From Bacillota bacterium (lineage in GTDB: Bacteria > Bacillota > Clostridia > Christensenellales > Aristaeellaceae), in contig JAEZQK010000088.1 of the NCBI GenBank assembly GCA_023413135.1, forward strand, positions 19,414-83,413: a stretch of 64,000 bases of DNA. The letters run 5' to 3'. The number at the start of each line of letters is the position of its first letter. Positions within the stretch are counted from its first letter, which is position 1. Positions 1 through 8,263 of this stretch are shown piece after piece. The notes below the pieces were generated by a model. That model saw only the letters and a list, made by a program, of their open reading frames with translations, searched no databases and was not told the origin of the DNA. The position numbers and the translations under genes are program-made.

Positions 1-1494
1 GGTGTAGGCGTTGTTGTCCACATGCTCCTTGTATTCGTCCGGGCCTATGACGTTAAGGATCACATATGCTTGCTTTTTTTCATCCCATGTGGCGCGGCTT
101 GCCCAGAAGCGCGCCGTCTCCAGCAGGATTTCTTTCCCGCACCTTTGCATGAAGGCTTCATCTTTGGTGGCTATAAAATACTGCCAAACCGCAAAGGCGA
201 TGTCGGCGGTGATGTGCTGCTCGATCTGCCCCGTCAAAATCGGGATCTGCTCGCCGGTCACGATGTCCGCCCCGCCATAGAGCGGCGTCACCTCGCCATC
301 GTCCATCCAGGCGGATTCCCAGGGGTACATGGCGCCCCGGTATCCGTTTTCTCTTGCCTTTTGCCTGGCTCCCTCCAAGGTCTGATAGCGGTAGGTAAGC
401 AGCGTCCTGGCCACGTCGGGCTGGGTCAGTGTGAAGTAGGGCAGGATGAATATTTCCGTATCCCAGAAGGAGTGACCCTTGTACCCTTCGCCGGAAAGGC
501 CCTTGGCGCCAATCCCCACCCGTGGGTCATCCTTTTTGACCATGATGTTCAGATGATAGATGGCAAACCGCACCGCCAGCTGGTCATAGCCGGAACGGGA
601 GGCGATTTTCACGTCCGCCGTTTCCCAAAGCTTTTCCCAGGCCCCGGCGCTTTCTCTCATCAGCGCGTTATACCCCAATAAAAGCGCATCCTGCATGTCG
701 CTTAAGCCGTCCGTTATTACAAGGTCCCGGCTGGTGTGCACGCAGCACAGCTTCTCCAGCCTAAGCGTTTGCCCCTGTTTCAAAACAAAGGAAGCCGTAT
801 CCCCAAGGTACCGGCGGCGCATCACCGGCAGGCGGCGGAGGTCCGCTTCCTCCCCGTCCAAAAAATAGGTATTGGCCGCGTGCAGGCTGACGGATACCCC
901 GGATTGCGCCGTGGCCTCCGTCATGCGCAAGATTCGCCCCGATAATAGCCTTTTCTCCCGCTCATAAAAGTGCTGGGTGCCGCTGTTGGTGACTGTGCCG
1001 TCGATGCCGCTTTCCACGGTAACGGAGCAGGCGTCATCCAGGCAGGTGATGTCCGTTTGAAAGCCCAGCACATGCTCCCGTGCCATGGAAACAAACCGGC
1101 AAAAGCGCAGCCTCATCAGCTTCCCTTGGGGCGACCGCCAGAGGATATCCCGTGTCAATTCCCCTGTCTTCAGGTTTAGGCGGCGGGAGTAGGCTTCATG
1201 CTTTCCTTTTTCCATGGAGAAGGGGATACCGTCCACCGTTATCAGAATATTTGTCAGGTCCGGCAGGTTGGGCAGTTCCGTGACCTCGCTTTCATGAAAG
1301 CGGTCAAACGTCCCCGCCGCAAACAGGTTCCTGGTCTCTCCCACATATTTTTCCTCCAGCGCCGCCCGCTGGCCCAGGTATCCGTTCCCCTGGCAGAAAA
1401 CCGCCTCGTATCCCGAAAGGGAGCGTACGTCGAAGCCGGATTCCTCCACGATAAAATGCTGGAATTCGCCCGTTCCCCAATCAAAATTCAGCAT
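1..1494 (-). CDS. Glycoside hydrolase family 65 disaccharide phosphorylase, 3' end beyond window
   Basis: About 498 N-terminal residues are visible before the left edge. The frame contains GHSFWDTEIF, RGAMYPWESA and, at the very edge, GPDEYKEHVDNNAYT, which carries the catalytic glutamate of GH65 maltose/kojibiose/nigerose/trehalose phosphorylases. These cytosolic enzymes split an alpha-glucosyl disaccharide with phosphate to give beta-glucose-1-phosphate and a free sugar. The start at 1494 has an AAGGGG ribosome site that lies across the stop of the upstream permease gene, so this is the last visible gene of the sugar-uptake operon. The linkage specificity cannot be read from sequence. The family call is firm; the substrate is open. 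Confidence 0.9.
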   Translation of the reverse strand, partial: MLNFDWGTGEFQHFIVEESGFDVRSLSGYEAVFCQGNGYLGQRAALEEKYVGETRNLFAAGTFDRFHESEVTELPNLPDLTNILITVDGIPFSMEKGKHEAYSRRLNLKTGELTRDILWRSPQGKLMRLRFCRFVSMAREHVLGFQTDITCLDDACSVTVESGIDGTVTNSGTQHFYEREKRLLSGRILRMTEATAQSGVSVSLHAANTYFLDGEEADLRRLPVMRRRYLGDTASFVLKQGQTLRLEKLCCVHTSRDLVITDGLSDMQDALLLGYNALMRESAGAWEKLWETADVKIASRSGYDQLAVRFAIYHLNIMVKKDDPRVGIGAKGLSGEGYKGHSFWDTEIFILPYFTLTQPDVARTLLTYRYQTLEGARQKARENGYRGAMYPWESAWMDDGEVTPLYGGADIVTGEQIPILTGQIEQHITADIAFAVWQYFIATKDEAFMQRCGKEILLETARFWASRATWDEKKQAYVILNVIGPDEYKEHVDNNAYT

Positions 1495-1501
1495 AGGCAC
1501 T

Positions 1502-2344
1502 CTACCCCTTGATGCCGCTGGATGCCACCGAGGCCGTGACCTGCTCCTGGGCAAACATGTATAAAAGGATGCCCGGCAGCACCACGATCGTCAGCGCGGC
1601 AAACATGCGCGTATAATCATAGGAAAACGCCTGATTGAAAAAGCTCAGTGCCACCGGCAGCGTCCTGTTGGAGGCGGAGGAGGTGAGTAGAGCCGCATAA
1701 AAGTACTCATTCCAGTTGCCCAGGAACATCATTACCCCCGCCGTGGAAAGGCCTGTTTTTGCCAGGGGCAGATTGATTAAGAAGAAGGTGCGCAAAAAGC
1801 CCGCGCCGTCGATGGTGGCCGCCTCATTCAGTTCATAGGGCACCGCCATAAAGGTGGAGCGCAATATGAACATGGACATGGCCAGCCCGCCGGTCAGGTA
1901 TACCAGCATCAGCCCCAGCTTTGTATCATACAGCTGAAGGTTCATGATGATGGAGAAGATCGGCTGTGTTCGTGTATGCCCCGGCACCAACAGGGTGAGG
2001 GTGAACAGCGCGTAAAACAGGTTCTTGCCGGGAAAGCGGAACTTGGCGATCACATACGCCCCCATGGCGTATATGAGCAGCGACCCAATCGTTGGGAGGA
2101 TGGATACCAAAAGCGAGTTGGCAAAGTAATGCATAAGGTCGTACTGCCGCATCACCGACCCGTAGGCGTCAAAATTGAACGTGTCCGGCAGGGCGAAGGG
2201 GGAGGATAAAATTGCGCCGTTGCTTTTGAAGGAGGACAGGATGACCCACAGGATGGGGAATACCGACACCACGACGATGAACAGCAAAAAGGCGTACCCG
2301 AAGATTCTGTATAGATAGTAGCCGAAATTTTTTGTTTTGATCAT
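1502..2344 (-). CDS. Sugar ABC transporter permease, MalG/CUT1 type
   Basis: A 280-residue integral membrane protein with six hydrophobic segments. The binding-protein-dependent permease loop EAATIDGAGFLRTFFLINLP (EAA...G...I.LP) docks on the shared ATPase. It forms a heterodimer with the permease encoded just upstream (18 bp gap) to bring an oligosaccharide through the cytoplasmic membrane. No ATPase gene is present in the operon, as is common for CUT1 systems that share an MsmK-type ATPase. The gene sits between the MalF-type permease and the GH65 phosphorylase, which suggests an alpha-linked disaccharide as cargo. Confidence 0.93.
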   Translation of the reverse strand: MIKTKNFGYYLYRIFGYAFLLFIVVVSVFPILWVILSSFKSNGAILSSPFALPDTFNFDAYGSVMRQYDLMHYFANSLLVSILPTIGSLLIYAMGAYVIAKFRFPGKNLFYALFTLTLLVPGHTRTQPIFSIIMNLQLYDTKLGLMLVYLTGGLAMSMFILRSTFMAVPYELNEAATIDGAGFLRTFFLINLPLAKTGLSTAGVMMFLGNWNEYFYAALLTSSASNRTLPVALSFFNQAFSYDYTRMFAALTIVVLPGILLYMFAQEQVTASVASSGIKG

Positions 2345-2362
2345 GCTTTTCCTCCTTTCCCG

Positions 2363-3256
2363 TCAGTACACGGCGTCGTTTAAGCGGAAGGTCCGCTTAA
2401 CCAGGAGCAAAAGCAATATGCCGATCAAAAACATGATCAGCGCCACGGCGTTTGCCATGCCGTAGCGCATGTCTGTGATGCTGTTGACCAGCAGGATGGG
2501 CAGGTTCATGGTATCGTTGCCGGGGCCGCCCCTGGTGGTCAGGGAAATCGCCTCGTACATGCTGATACGGGCGGTGCCCGCGCAGATGATGGCCGTGCCG
2601 ATGGAGTTGCGGCACAGGGGAAGCTTGATGAACCGCGTCACCTTAAAGCCGTCGGCCCCGTCGATATAGGCGGCTTCGTACAGTTCCTGGGGCACGGCCA
2701 TCAAATCCGCCAGCACCAAAAGGGAAACGATCACCGCATAAAACAGCCAGGTATAGGTGACTGCGGCGAAAGCCGCCGGCGACTCAAAAAACCAGTTCAC
2801 CGAAAATCCGGGATTGAAGATCCTGATGATATTGTTTAACAGGCCGTAATCGTTGTTGAACACGAACCGATAGATCATGGCCCAGGCGGCGGCGGAGATC
2901 ACATTGGGGATCATGTACACCGCGCGGACGAATTTCCACCCCTTGAAACGGTCAAACATTAAAAATGCCACCACGACGCCGACCAGCACGTGCGGCACCA
3001 TGGAGATAATGCCCCACAGGGACAGATTCCGAAGGGAAAACAGAAAGCTCTCCCGCTTGAACAGGCGGACAAAGTTGTCAAGCCCCACGTAAGAGGGGGG
3101 ATTGAAGCCGTCCCAATTGGCAAAAGCGGTGAAAAGCACGGTAAAGATGGGCGTCAGATAAAACACCAGAAAAATGATGAGCGTCGGCAGCAAAAACAGA
3201 TAGATGCTAGGCAGCGCCCTGCGCTCCAGCCTGGAAAGTTTCTGCCCCTTGGACAT
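2363..3256 (-). CDS. Sugar ABC transporter permease, MalF/CUT1 type
   Basis: A 297-residue membrane protein with a cytoplasmic N-terminus followed by six hydrophobic segments. The EAA loop reads EAAYIDGADGFKVTRFIKLP. It is the MalF-like partner of the downstream permease. It is preceded by a roughly 310-bp gap that separates it from the binding-protein gene and contains a hairpin-forming dispersed repeat. The start at 3256 has a GGAGGTG ribosome site close upstream. Its role in uptake of a small alpha-glucoside is inferred from the adjoining GH65 enzyme. Confidence 0.93.
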   Translation of the reverse strand: MSKGQKLSRLERRALPSIYLFLLPTLIIFLVFYLTPIFTVLFTAFANWDGFNPPSYVGLDNFVRLFKRESFLFSLRNLSLWGIISMVPHVLVGVVVAFLMFDRFKGWKFVRAVYMIPNVISAAAWAMIYRFVFNNDYGLLNNIIRIFNPGFSVNWFFESPAAFAAVTYTWLFYAVIVSLLVLADLMAVPQELYEAAYIDGADGFKVTRFIKLPLCRNSIGTAIICAGTARISMYEAISLTTRGGPGNDTMNLPILLVNSITDMRYGMANAVALIMFLIGILLLLLVKRTFRLNDAVY

Positions 3257-3352
3257 GGAGCACCTCCCGGTTTCGAAACGTGGTTATATACCAATTCAAA
3301 ACATGAATGTATCTATGAGCAAGACTTTTAAAAACGAATCCACCCCGCCCAC

Positions 3353-3432
3353 TGTCATCCTGAACGAAGTGAAGGATCTTGTTTCTTCTCGCTACACCAA
3401 GATCCTTCGTCACTGCGTTCCTCAGGATGACA
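3353..3432. repeat. 80-bp dispersed palindromic repeat between binding-protein and permease genes
   Basis: The outer arms TGTCATCCTGA (3353-3363) and TCAGGATGACA (3422-3432) are exact reverse complements. Inside them AAGGATCTTG pairs with CAAGATCCTT around a short loop, so the unit can fold into a long two-part hairpin. The arms resemble a family of repeats found in intergenic regions of many bacterial genomes (recalled, not searched). In the minus-strand transcript it sits between the stable binding-protein message and the permeases. Confidence 0.75.
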
Positions 3433-3568
3433 TATAGGCGGAACTTGCTCGTATTCTATGCGCTGGTATTCATTGGCGCATTTATGTCTTCGAATTGGTA
3501 TTAGCACGAGCAATTTTCGGGCAGGCCGTCCCTTGTGGAAACGGCCTGCCCGTAGGATTTTAAGAAGC

Positions 3569-4879
3569 TTATTCTCCCATGGCTTCCTTGGCCATCACGC
3601 CAAGCTGTTCCAGGAACTGGGCGGGGGTCAAAGATCCGTCGATAAGCTTGGGCAGCAGCGAACCAAACCCGGTGCTGGCCACGGAGGAGGGGATGCAGTC
3701 GGCAAAGGCGGGAATCAGGATGGTGTCTGAGTTGACGGCGCCCACATATTCATCCAGCAGCGGATTTTCAGCGGCCCGCTTCTCCAGGAATTCCTTGCTG
3801 GGAGCGAGCAGCGGCGCGGTGCCGCCTTCGGCCAGCATATGCGCTTCCAGCTCGGCGGGGGAGAGGATGAAGGCCAGGAAGGCGCTGGCGCATTCCTTCT
3901 GTGCGTCGGTGGCGGTGGCGGGAATCCACCAGCCGTAGCCGCCGGAGGTGTTGCAGGCGGCGATGTTGCCCGGGAAAACAGCTCCGTGCACGGTAGCGCC
4001 GTCAAAGCCGTTGGACCATTTATCCTTGGCATCAGGGGCAAAGTCGCCCACCATCCAGGAACCGTTGGCGATGATGGCCGCATTGTTGGACATGAAGGTA
4101 TTGGAGGCATCGGCGTACACCGCGCCTACCGTGTTGGAGGATGCGTACTTTTGCAGCATGGCCTGCAATTTTTCAGTAGCCGCCAAGAGCGCGGGGTGAT
4201 TGAAGTCCGTCAGCTTATCCACCTGATGGTCGGAAACGAGCTGCACGCCGCCTTCCTCCGCCGCGATCAGGGAGCTGAAGATCAGCATGGTGGTCCAGGC
4301 GTTTTCCCCGGTCATGAAGGCGATCTTGTTGTCGCCCAGTTCCTTGAGCAATTCATCCCAGGAGGCATATTCGCCCGGCGTTTTTGTAAGGGGCAGCAGC
4401 GCCTCGTTGTAGTACATGGACATAGGCCGTACCACATTGTAGTTCAGCGTCGCCAGCTTGCCGTCCGGTGTGGTATTGTAAGCCCGGTTCCATTCCGTTT
4501 GCATGGCATCGATCTCCGGGTGTTCCTTGAGGATATCCGACAGGTCATAGAACATATTGTTGGGGATCACCACGTTGCGGATCCATTCCGCGTCGCCGCC
4601 CTCGATCGCCGGCGGAAGCTTGCCCTGCAGGCCCAGCTGCTTGATCTTTTCCACATACAGGTCCTGGGTCAGCTCCTCGATGACCACGCGGTATTTGCCC
4701 TCGTACTGCTTGTTGAAACGCTCCACCTGGGGCAGAAAGAACTTGGCGCCTACGTTTTCGCCGGTCCTGTAATGGGGAATGGTGATCAGGGTAGCATCCG
4801 CCATGGCCGGTACGGCCAAAAGTCCCATGAGCACCGTGCACAAAAGGAGTAGGGAAACAAACCGGAGTGTTTTCTTCAT
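3569..4879 (-). CDS. Sugar ABC transporter extracellular substrate-binding protein
   Basis: About 436 residues from the chosen start. The N-terminal signal peptide is MKKTLRFVSLLLLCTVLMG followed by LLAVPAMA. The mature part has the layout of family-1 solute-binding proteins (ENAWTTMLIF, NNAAIIANGSWMVGD, GGYGWWIPATATDAQKECA). A longer frame begins at 4969, but that start lies in the promoter; 4879 has AAGGAG seven bases upstream and begins the signal sequence. No lipobox cysteine follows the signal, which is unusual for a Gram-positive binding protein: it may be released, or retained by another route. The downstream permeases and GH65 enzyme point to a disaccharide ligand. Confidence 0.92.
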   Translation of the reverse strand: MKKTLRFVSLLLLCTVLMGLLAVPAMADATLITIPHYRTGENVGAKFFLPQVERFNKQYEGKYRVVIEELTQDLYVEKIKQLGLQGKLPPAIEGGDAEWIRNVVIPNNMFYDLSDILKEHPEIDAMQTEWNRAYNTTPDGKLATLNYNVVRPMSMYYNEALLPLTKTPGEYASWDELLKELGDNKIAFMTGENAWTTMLIFSSLIAAEEGGVQLVSDHQVDKLTDFNHPALLAATEKLQAMLQKYASSNTVGAVYADASNTFMSNNAAIIANGSWMVGDFAPDAKDKWSNGFDGATVHGAVFPGNIAACNTSGGYGWWIPATATDAQKECASAFLAFILSPAELEAHMLAEGGTAPLLAPSKEFLEKRAAENPLLDEYVGAVNSDTILIPAFADCIPSSVASTGFGSLLPKLIDGSLTPAQFLEQLGVMAKEAMGE

Positions 4880-4937
4880 GTTGAAGCTCCTTTCAGATGG
4901 TTTATGCAGGTCATATACGCGCCTTTTTACTATCTGC

Positions 4938-4966
4938 ATCATAACACTGTTTCCGAAAAGTGTCAA
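4938..4966 (-). promoter_or_regulatory. Sigma-A-type promoter of the sugar operon
   Basis: On the minus strand the -35 box TTGACA (4961-4966) and -10 box TATGAT (4938-4943) are separated by exactly 17 bases. The spacer contains an imperfect dyad (GTTTCCGAAAAG on the plus strand, 4949-4960) of the kind bound by LacI-family repressors with a central CG. The divergent lacI-type gene makes it the likely regulator. Confidence 0.8.
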
Positions 4967-4980
4967 CATATTTGGGCGAT

Positions 4981-4995
4981 AGTTTCAATGAAACT
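4981..4995. promoter_or_regulatory. Perfect palindrome, likely LacI-family operator
   Basis: AGTTTCAATGAAACT is a perfect 7-1-7 inverted repeat lying between the two divergent promoters, followed by a further TGAAAC half site at 4999-5004. Shared TTTC/GAAA arms with the dyad in the sugar promoter spacer suggest a two-site operator for the neighbouring regulator. This is inferred from position and symmetry only. Confidence 0.55.
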
Positions 4996-5011
4996 TTCTG
5001 AAACTTTTCTG

Positions 5012-5040
5012 TTGCAACGATGATGGATTTGTTGTATACT
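5012..5040 (+). promoter_or_regulatory. Promoter of the LacI-type regulator
   Basis: The -35 box TTGCAA (5012-5017) and -10 box TATACT (5035-5040) have a 17-base spacer. They lie about 20 bases upstream of the AGGGGG ribosome site of the regulator gene. The perfect palindrome at 4981-4995 sits just upstream, so autoregulation is plausible. Confidence 0.7.
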
Positions 5041-5061
5041 ACCTCCGTCAGGGGGTTGCTT

Positions 5062-6084
5062 ATGCCGATGAAGAATACGCCCAATATTCAAATGATCTGC
5101 GATCAGCTGGGGCTTTCCAAAGCCACGGTATCCAAAGCGCTGAACGGGTATCCGCAGGTGAGCCCCGGCACAAGGGAGGCCGTGCAGCGCTATGCCGAGG
5201 AAATCGGTTACAGGCAGGACAAGGCTGCCACTGTGCAGTCAAGTACGGTCGTACGCCGCATCGGCATGCCGGGCCGCGCGCCGGGCAGCGAGCGGACAGA
5301 TTTTTCGGGTGATTATCAGGTGATGGCCGGGTTCCGGGACGAGGCACTGCGCCACGGCATGGAAATCATCCTGCTGCCCAGCATCAAAACTCCCGTCCAA
5401 ACAAAAACCAGCCTGGAGGCGCTGATTGCCCCCTATCAGCTGGACGGCATCCTGATTAGCGGCCTGAGGACGGATGACCCGTATTTGGTGCAATTGCAAA
5501 GCATTCAAATTCCGGCGGTTTTGTGGGATCTGAAGGTGGCGCCAAGCCCTAAAATCGGTACCGTGTGCTACGATTCCCTGCGGGGGGCGCAAATGGCGGT
5601 GGAGCATTTGCTTTCCCTTGGGCACCGGCGCATCGCCATCTTCAACGGCCACAAGTTTGCCCAGGTGAGCTACGAGCGCCTGGACGGGTACCGCCTGGCC
5701 CTTATAAATGCCGGGCTCACTCCCGACCCCGATCTTGAGCTGTGGGGAGACTTTGCGGAGGCCGGAGCCGAGGAGGCTGCGGAACTGTTTATCCAAAAGG
5801 GCGTGACCGCGGTCTTTTGCGCCTGCGACATAACCGCCATCGCTCTCATCCGTCAGCTTAAGGCAAAAGGCAAGCGGGTGCCCCGGGATATGTCCGTGGT
5901 GGGGTATGACGATTCTCCCCTGTCCGCCGCCGTTTCGCCGGCGCTGACTACCGTTTTCCAGGATTTTTACCGCATCGGCCAGGTGGCCTGCGGCATGATG
6001 AACGCCCTTTTGCAGGGGCTGCCCCTGCATTGCGAGAGCGTGCTGCCCAAGCTTGTGGTGCGGGATTCCACCGGGCCCGTCTAA
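5062..6084 (+). CDS. LacI-family transcriptional regulator of the sugar operon
   Basis: About 340 residues. The N-terminal helix-turn-helix (IQMICDQLGLSKATVSKALNG) and hinge are typical of LacI/GalR proteins. The periplasmic-binding-like core follows, with GAQMAVEHLLSLGHRRIAIFN and VTAVFCACDITAIALIRQLK. The start at 5062 is chosen because AGGGGG lies six bases upstream; a longer frame from 5020 would run through the promoter. It is divergent from the sugar ABC/GH65 operon and is inferred to repress it, with the imported sugar or a breakdown product as inducer. Confidence 0.9.
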   Translation: MPMKNTPNIQMICDQLGLSKATVSKALNGYPQVSPGTREAVQRYAEEIGYRQDKAATVQSSTVVRRIGMPGRAPGSERTDFSGDYQVMAGFRDEALRHGMEIILLPSIKTPVQTKTSLEALIAPYQLDGILISGLRTDDPYLVQLQSIQIPAVLWDLKVAPSPKIGTVCYDSLRGAQMAVEHLLSLGHRRIAIFNGHKFAQVSYERLDGYRLALINAGLTPDPDLELWGDFAEAGAEEAAELFIQKGVTAVFCACDITAIALIRQLKAKGKRVPRDMSVVGYDDSPLSAAVSPALTTVFQDFYRIGQVACGMMNALLQGLPLHCESVLPKLVVRDSTGPV

Positions 6085-6160
6085 GTCAAATATCTTTCCA
6101 TTGTTTTAAGCCGGGAATCAAAGTTCATTCATAACGTTCCAAATAGCTAGCTTCCTGCAC

Positions 6161-6244
6161 CTATTTCATGAAATTGACATGAACCATTTCTTTTAAGACC
6201 GCATAGGCTATTATCGATTCCCCACATACCATCGGCGGAATCAT
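6161..6244 (-). CDS. Possible 27-residue peptide, translationally coupled
   Basis: A tiny frame beginning MIPPMVCGESIIAYAVLKEM. Its ATG overlaps the TGA of the preceding 14-codon frame in a TGATG arrangement, which would allow coupled translation. It lies downstream of the holin-like gene and the hairpin at 6324-6345. Nothing is recognised in it and it may be chance. Confidence 0.25.
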   Translation of the reverse strand: MIPPMVCGESIIAYAVLKEMVHVNFMK

Positions 6245-6288
6245 CAACAGGAAGCTTCCGGAAGTTCCTTTGATATAAAATGTCTCAT
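6244..6288 (-). CDS. Possible 14-residue leader peptide with strong ribosome site
   Basis: The frame MRHFISKELPEASC is preceded by AAAGGAG at good spacing, stronger than many real genes here, and ends overlapping the next small frame. Coding status rests only on the ribosome site and the coupled stop/start. Confidence 0.25.
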   Translation of the reverse strand: MRHFISKELPEASC

Positions 6289-6323
6289 AGGCATTTCTCC
6301 TTTAAGCCTCAAAAATGCAACCG

Positions 6324-6345
6324 GGGAACGGCAGATGCCGCTCCC
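6324..6345 (-). terminator. Hairpin terminator after the holin-like gene, possibly bidirectional
   Basis: In the minus-strand RNA GGGAGCGGC pairs with GCCGTTCCC (one G-U pair), followed within about nine bases by TTTTT. On the plus strand the same hairpin has one mismatch but is directly followed by TGTTTTTTG, so it could also end transcripts coming from the lacI side. Confidence 0.55.
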
Positions 6346-6356
6346 TGTTTTTTGCG

Positions 6357-6806
6357 TTATCCATCCATACCGGCCGGCTCCTGTGCCTTTTCATTCAGTG
6401 CGGCCTTCCTTGCCTCCACATTTCCAATGGCCTTGTTGTACACTTCCTTGGCTACTACCGCCACCAGGAAGGCATATGCGATGCATTTGGGGATGTACGC
6501 CCATGTGAAGCTGTTCAGCCCATACAGCAGGAATTGCGCCAATACCTGCGCGATCACGGCCACCGCATACACGATGTACTCTGTCCGGACCTTACCAATC
6601 TTTATGTCGATGGGCAGCTTGATGAACTGCACCACCAGCACCACAAAAGTTACCTGTCCGGCAAAGGCGGCAAACTCCTCGGGCTTTAAGTAATCCGTGA
6701 CGTTCGTTCCGATGGCGCCGGCCGTCTCCGCCAGCACAAGCAGCGGATAGCATACGCACGCAAGAAGCAGGCAAAGAAACAATGCCTTGATAAGAGTCCG
6801 TTTCAT
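6357..6806 (-). CDS. Small multi-pass membrane protein, holin-like
   Basis: 149 residues: a signal-like first helix ending at VLAETAG, then three further hydrophobic segments (FAGQVTFVVLVVQFI, VYAVAVIAQVLAQFLLYGL, IPKCIAYAFLVAVVAKEVY) and a charged Ala/Glu-rich tail. Size and layout resemble phage-type holins and related small membrane proteins of Clostridia, but there is no lysin or phage structural gene nearby. The ribosome site is GGGAG, eight bases before the start. Function is unassigned; holin-like describes shape only. Confidence 0.6.
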   Translation of the reverse strand: MKRTLIKALFLCLLLACVCYPLLVLAETAGAIGTNVTDYLKPEEFAAFAGQVTFVVLVVQFIKLPIDIKIGKVRTEYIVYAVAVIAQVLAQFLLYGLNSFTWAYIPKCIAYAFLVAVVAKEVYNKAIGNVEARKAALNEKAQEPAGMDG

Positions 6807-6894
6807 TCATACCACTCCCGTTTGTTTTTATTCGCCCATGGGCATGTTTTCCTTCATATAAGGATATTCAGTTATTTGCAATGTAGCACCGGTA

Positions 6895-6993
6895 CATCCG
6901 TATGGAGTTTGTTGCTGCCTCTGCCGGGACATTGCCAGCCGGGTGGGGCACCAACTTTCTCTATACGGCGTGGGGGCGATTATCAATCGCCCG
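6895..6993 (-). repeat. Partial copy of the bimodular REP-like element, one hairpin left
   Basis: The hairpin GGGCGATT-ATC-AATCGCCC occupies 6974-6992. The upstream core shares TTTGTTG...GCCTCTGCCGGG with the reverse complement of the complete element at 25944-26066, but the opposite hairpin is missing. This is the only copy whose hairpin foot reads GTGG instead of GTAG, which fits a decayed element. Confidence 0.65.
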
Positions 6994-7098
6994 TTTGCAC
7001 CGGTGATCAATATGCTAGGGTATTCATGATGCAAGATGGCATTGATGTGCCTTTCGCTTGGAAATACGGAGGGCGCATCTTATTTTTTCATCTCCCTC

Positions 7099-7127
7099 TT
7101 GACAAAGGGGAAGGGGGATAGTATGAT
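7099..7127 (+). promoter_or_regulatory. Promoter of the amino-acid ABC operon
   Basis: TTGACA (7099-7104), a 17-base spacer and TATGAT (7122-7127). Transcription would start near 7134, leaving a leader of about 210 bases before the binding-protein gene. Confidence 0.75.
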
Positions 7128-7133
7128 AGGCAC

Positions 7134-7346
7134 AATCCAATTCCATATAAAACATATAGGAATTAGGAAATTCAGGTACCGGACGGTATGAACGGGAAGG
7201 GTGGTAACAAGATGCGCACGCCTGTCACCCTGGAAAAACGGGAGAAACGTGATCGCTTCGGCTTGCGAATGTGCCGGCAAATGTGTTGTTGCTGTTGAAG
7301 CGCTATATGGGTCCCAACAATATATGAATTATAAGGAGAGACTTCC
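7134..7346 (+). other. Long untranslated leader of the amino-acid ABC operon, unidentified structure
   Basis: Roughly 210 bases between the promoter and the first gene. AGGGTG (7198-7203) can pair with CACCCT (7226-7231). The 5' strand superficially resembles a T-box AGGGTGG but lacks the rest of that structure. No known riboswitch consensus was recognised. The leader ends with AAGGAGAG, the ribosome site for the binding-protein gene. Confidence 0.35.
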
Positions 7347-8177
7347 ATGAAGCATTTGCAAAAAATATTCGCCCTTTTGCTGGCAGCCGCCCTGACGCTG
7401 TCCGTTTCCGCCGCGTTTGCCCAAGAACCCAAAGTGGTATCCGTGGGTACCGAGGCCGCGTATCCTCCCTTCAACTACACCACGGAAGATGGTGAGATCG
7501 ACGGGTATGACGTGGCCGTGATCCGCGCCATCGATGAACTGATCCCCGAAGTTACATTTGAGTTCGTGCCCACCGCCTGGGATTCCATCTTTGTGGCGCT
7601 GGAATCCGGCAAGTTTGACCTGATCGCCAACCAGATCAATAAGAACCCCGCCCGTGAGGAAAAGTACCAGTTCTCCGAGCTGCCCTATTCCTTTGCCGGC
7701 AACTCCATCATCTTCAAGGCCGGACGCACCGACTTGGGGGGCATTACCGACCTGCACGGCAAGACCGTGGCCGCCGGCGTCGGCAGCTACAACACCACCT
7801 GGCTGGAAGAATACAATGCCAAGAATGGAAACCCCATCAACATCTCCTATACGGAAGGCAATATCTCCCTGGTTCTGCAGGACATCGTCACCGGCCGGGT
7901 AGATGCCACCATCAATAGCGAAGTCACCACCAAGCTGATTGCCGATGAATTGAAGCTGGACCTGGAATATACTCTGATCGACGATACCGGCATCACCGAG
8001 CAGTACCTGCTCTTCTCCAAGAGCGAGACAAGCAACGAAATCAAGCCCCTGGTGGATGCGGCCTTGAAGACGCTAGTTGAAAACGGTACCCTTGGCGAAT
8101 TGTCTACAAAGTATCTGGGCGCGGATTATTCCACCTTGGAATCCGTACAGGCCATCCTGGATGCACAGAAGAAGTAA
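7347..8177 (+). CDS. Polar amino-acid ABC transporter substrate-binding protein
   Basis: 276 residues with signal peptide MKHLQKIFALLLAAALTLSV and an AFA cleavage region. The mature part has the family-3 solute-binding signature (VSVGTEAAYPPFNY, GEIDGYDVAVIRAI, FDLIANQINKNPAREEKYQFS). It resembles cystine/glutamine-type binding proteins (TcyA-like). No lipobox cysteine is present. First gene of a three-gene importer with the permease and ATPase that follow. The exact ligand cannot be settled by eye; cystine or another polar amino acid is most likely. Confidence 0.9.
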   Translation: MKHLQKIFALLLAAALTLSVSAAFAQEPKVVSVGTEAAYPPFNYTTEDGEIDGYDVAVIRAIDELIPEVTFEFVPTAWDSIFVALESGKFDLIANQINKNPAREEKYQFSELPYSFAGNSIIFKAGRTDLGGITDLHGKTVAAGVGSYNTTWLEEYNAKNGNPINISYTEGNISLVLQDIVTGRVDATINSEVTTKLIADELKLDLEYTLIDDTGITEQYLLFSKSETSNEIKPLVDAALKTLVENGTLGELSTKYLGADYSTLESVQAILDAQKK

Positions 8178-8199
8178 TCAAAAAAGCCATCGGTTTCAT

Positions 8200-8229
8200 C
8201 CGGGCAGGAAGATATTGTTTCCTGCCCGG
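8200..8229 (+). terminator. Intercistronic hairpin between binding-protein and permease genes
   Basis: An 11-bp perfect stem (CCGGGCAGGAA with TTCCTGCCCGG) and eight-base loop, followed by only a weak T-run (TTTGGTGT). It probably lets part of transcription through and protects the 3' end of the binding-protein message, giving more binding protein than permease. Confidence 0.7.
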
Positions 8230-8263
8230 TTTGGTGTATTAATCCTTCGTAAGGTGGGTTGTC

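Noticed and set aside
22..945. Plus-strand frames over the first kilobase
   Set aside because: The minus strand encodes GH65 motifs throughout; the plus frames have no domain features.
6357..6806. Prophage remnant around the holin-like gene
   Set aside because: No lysin, integrase, structural or regulatory phage gene lies nearby; the protein alone does not make a prophage.
7190..7235. T-box antiterminator (AGGGTGGTA) in the amino-acid importer leader
   Set aside because: No stem I, no specifier loop and no ACC/CCG match in the rest; the leader is too short upstream of it.
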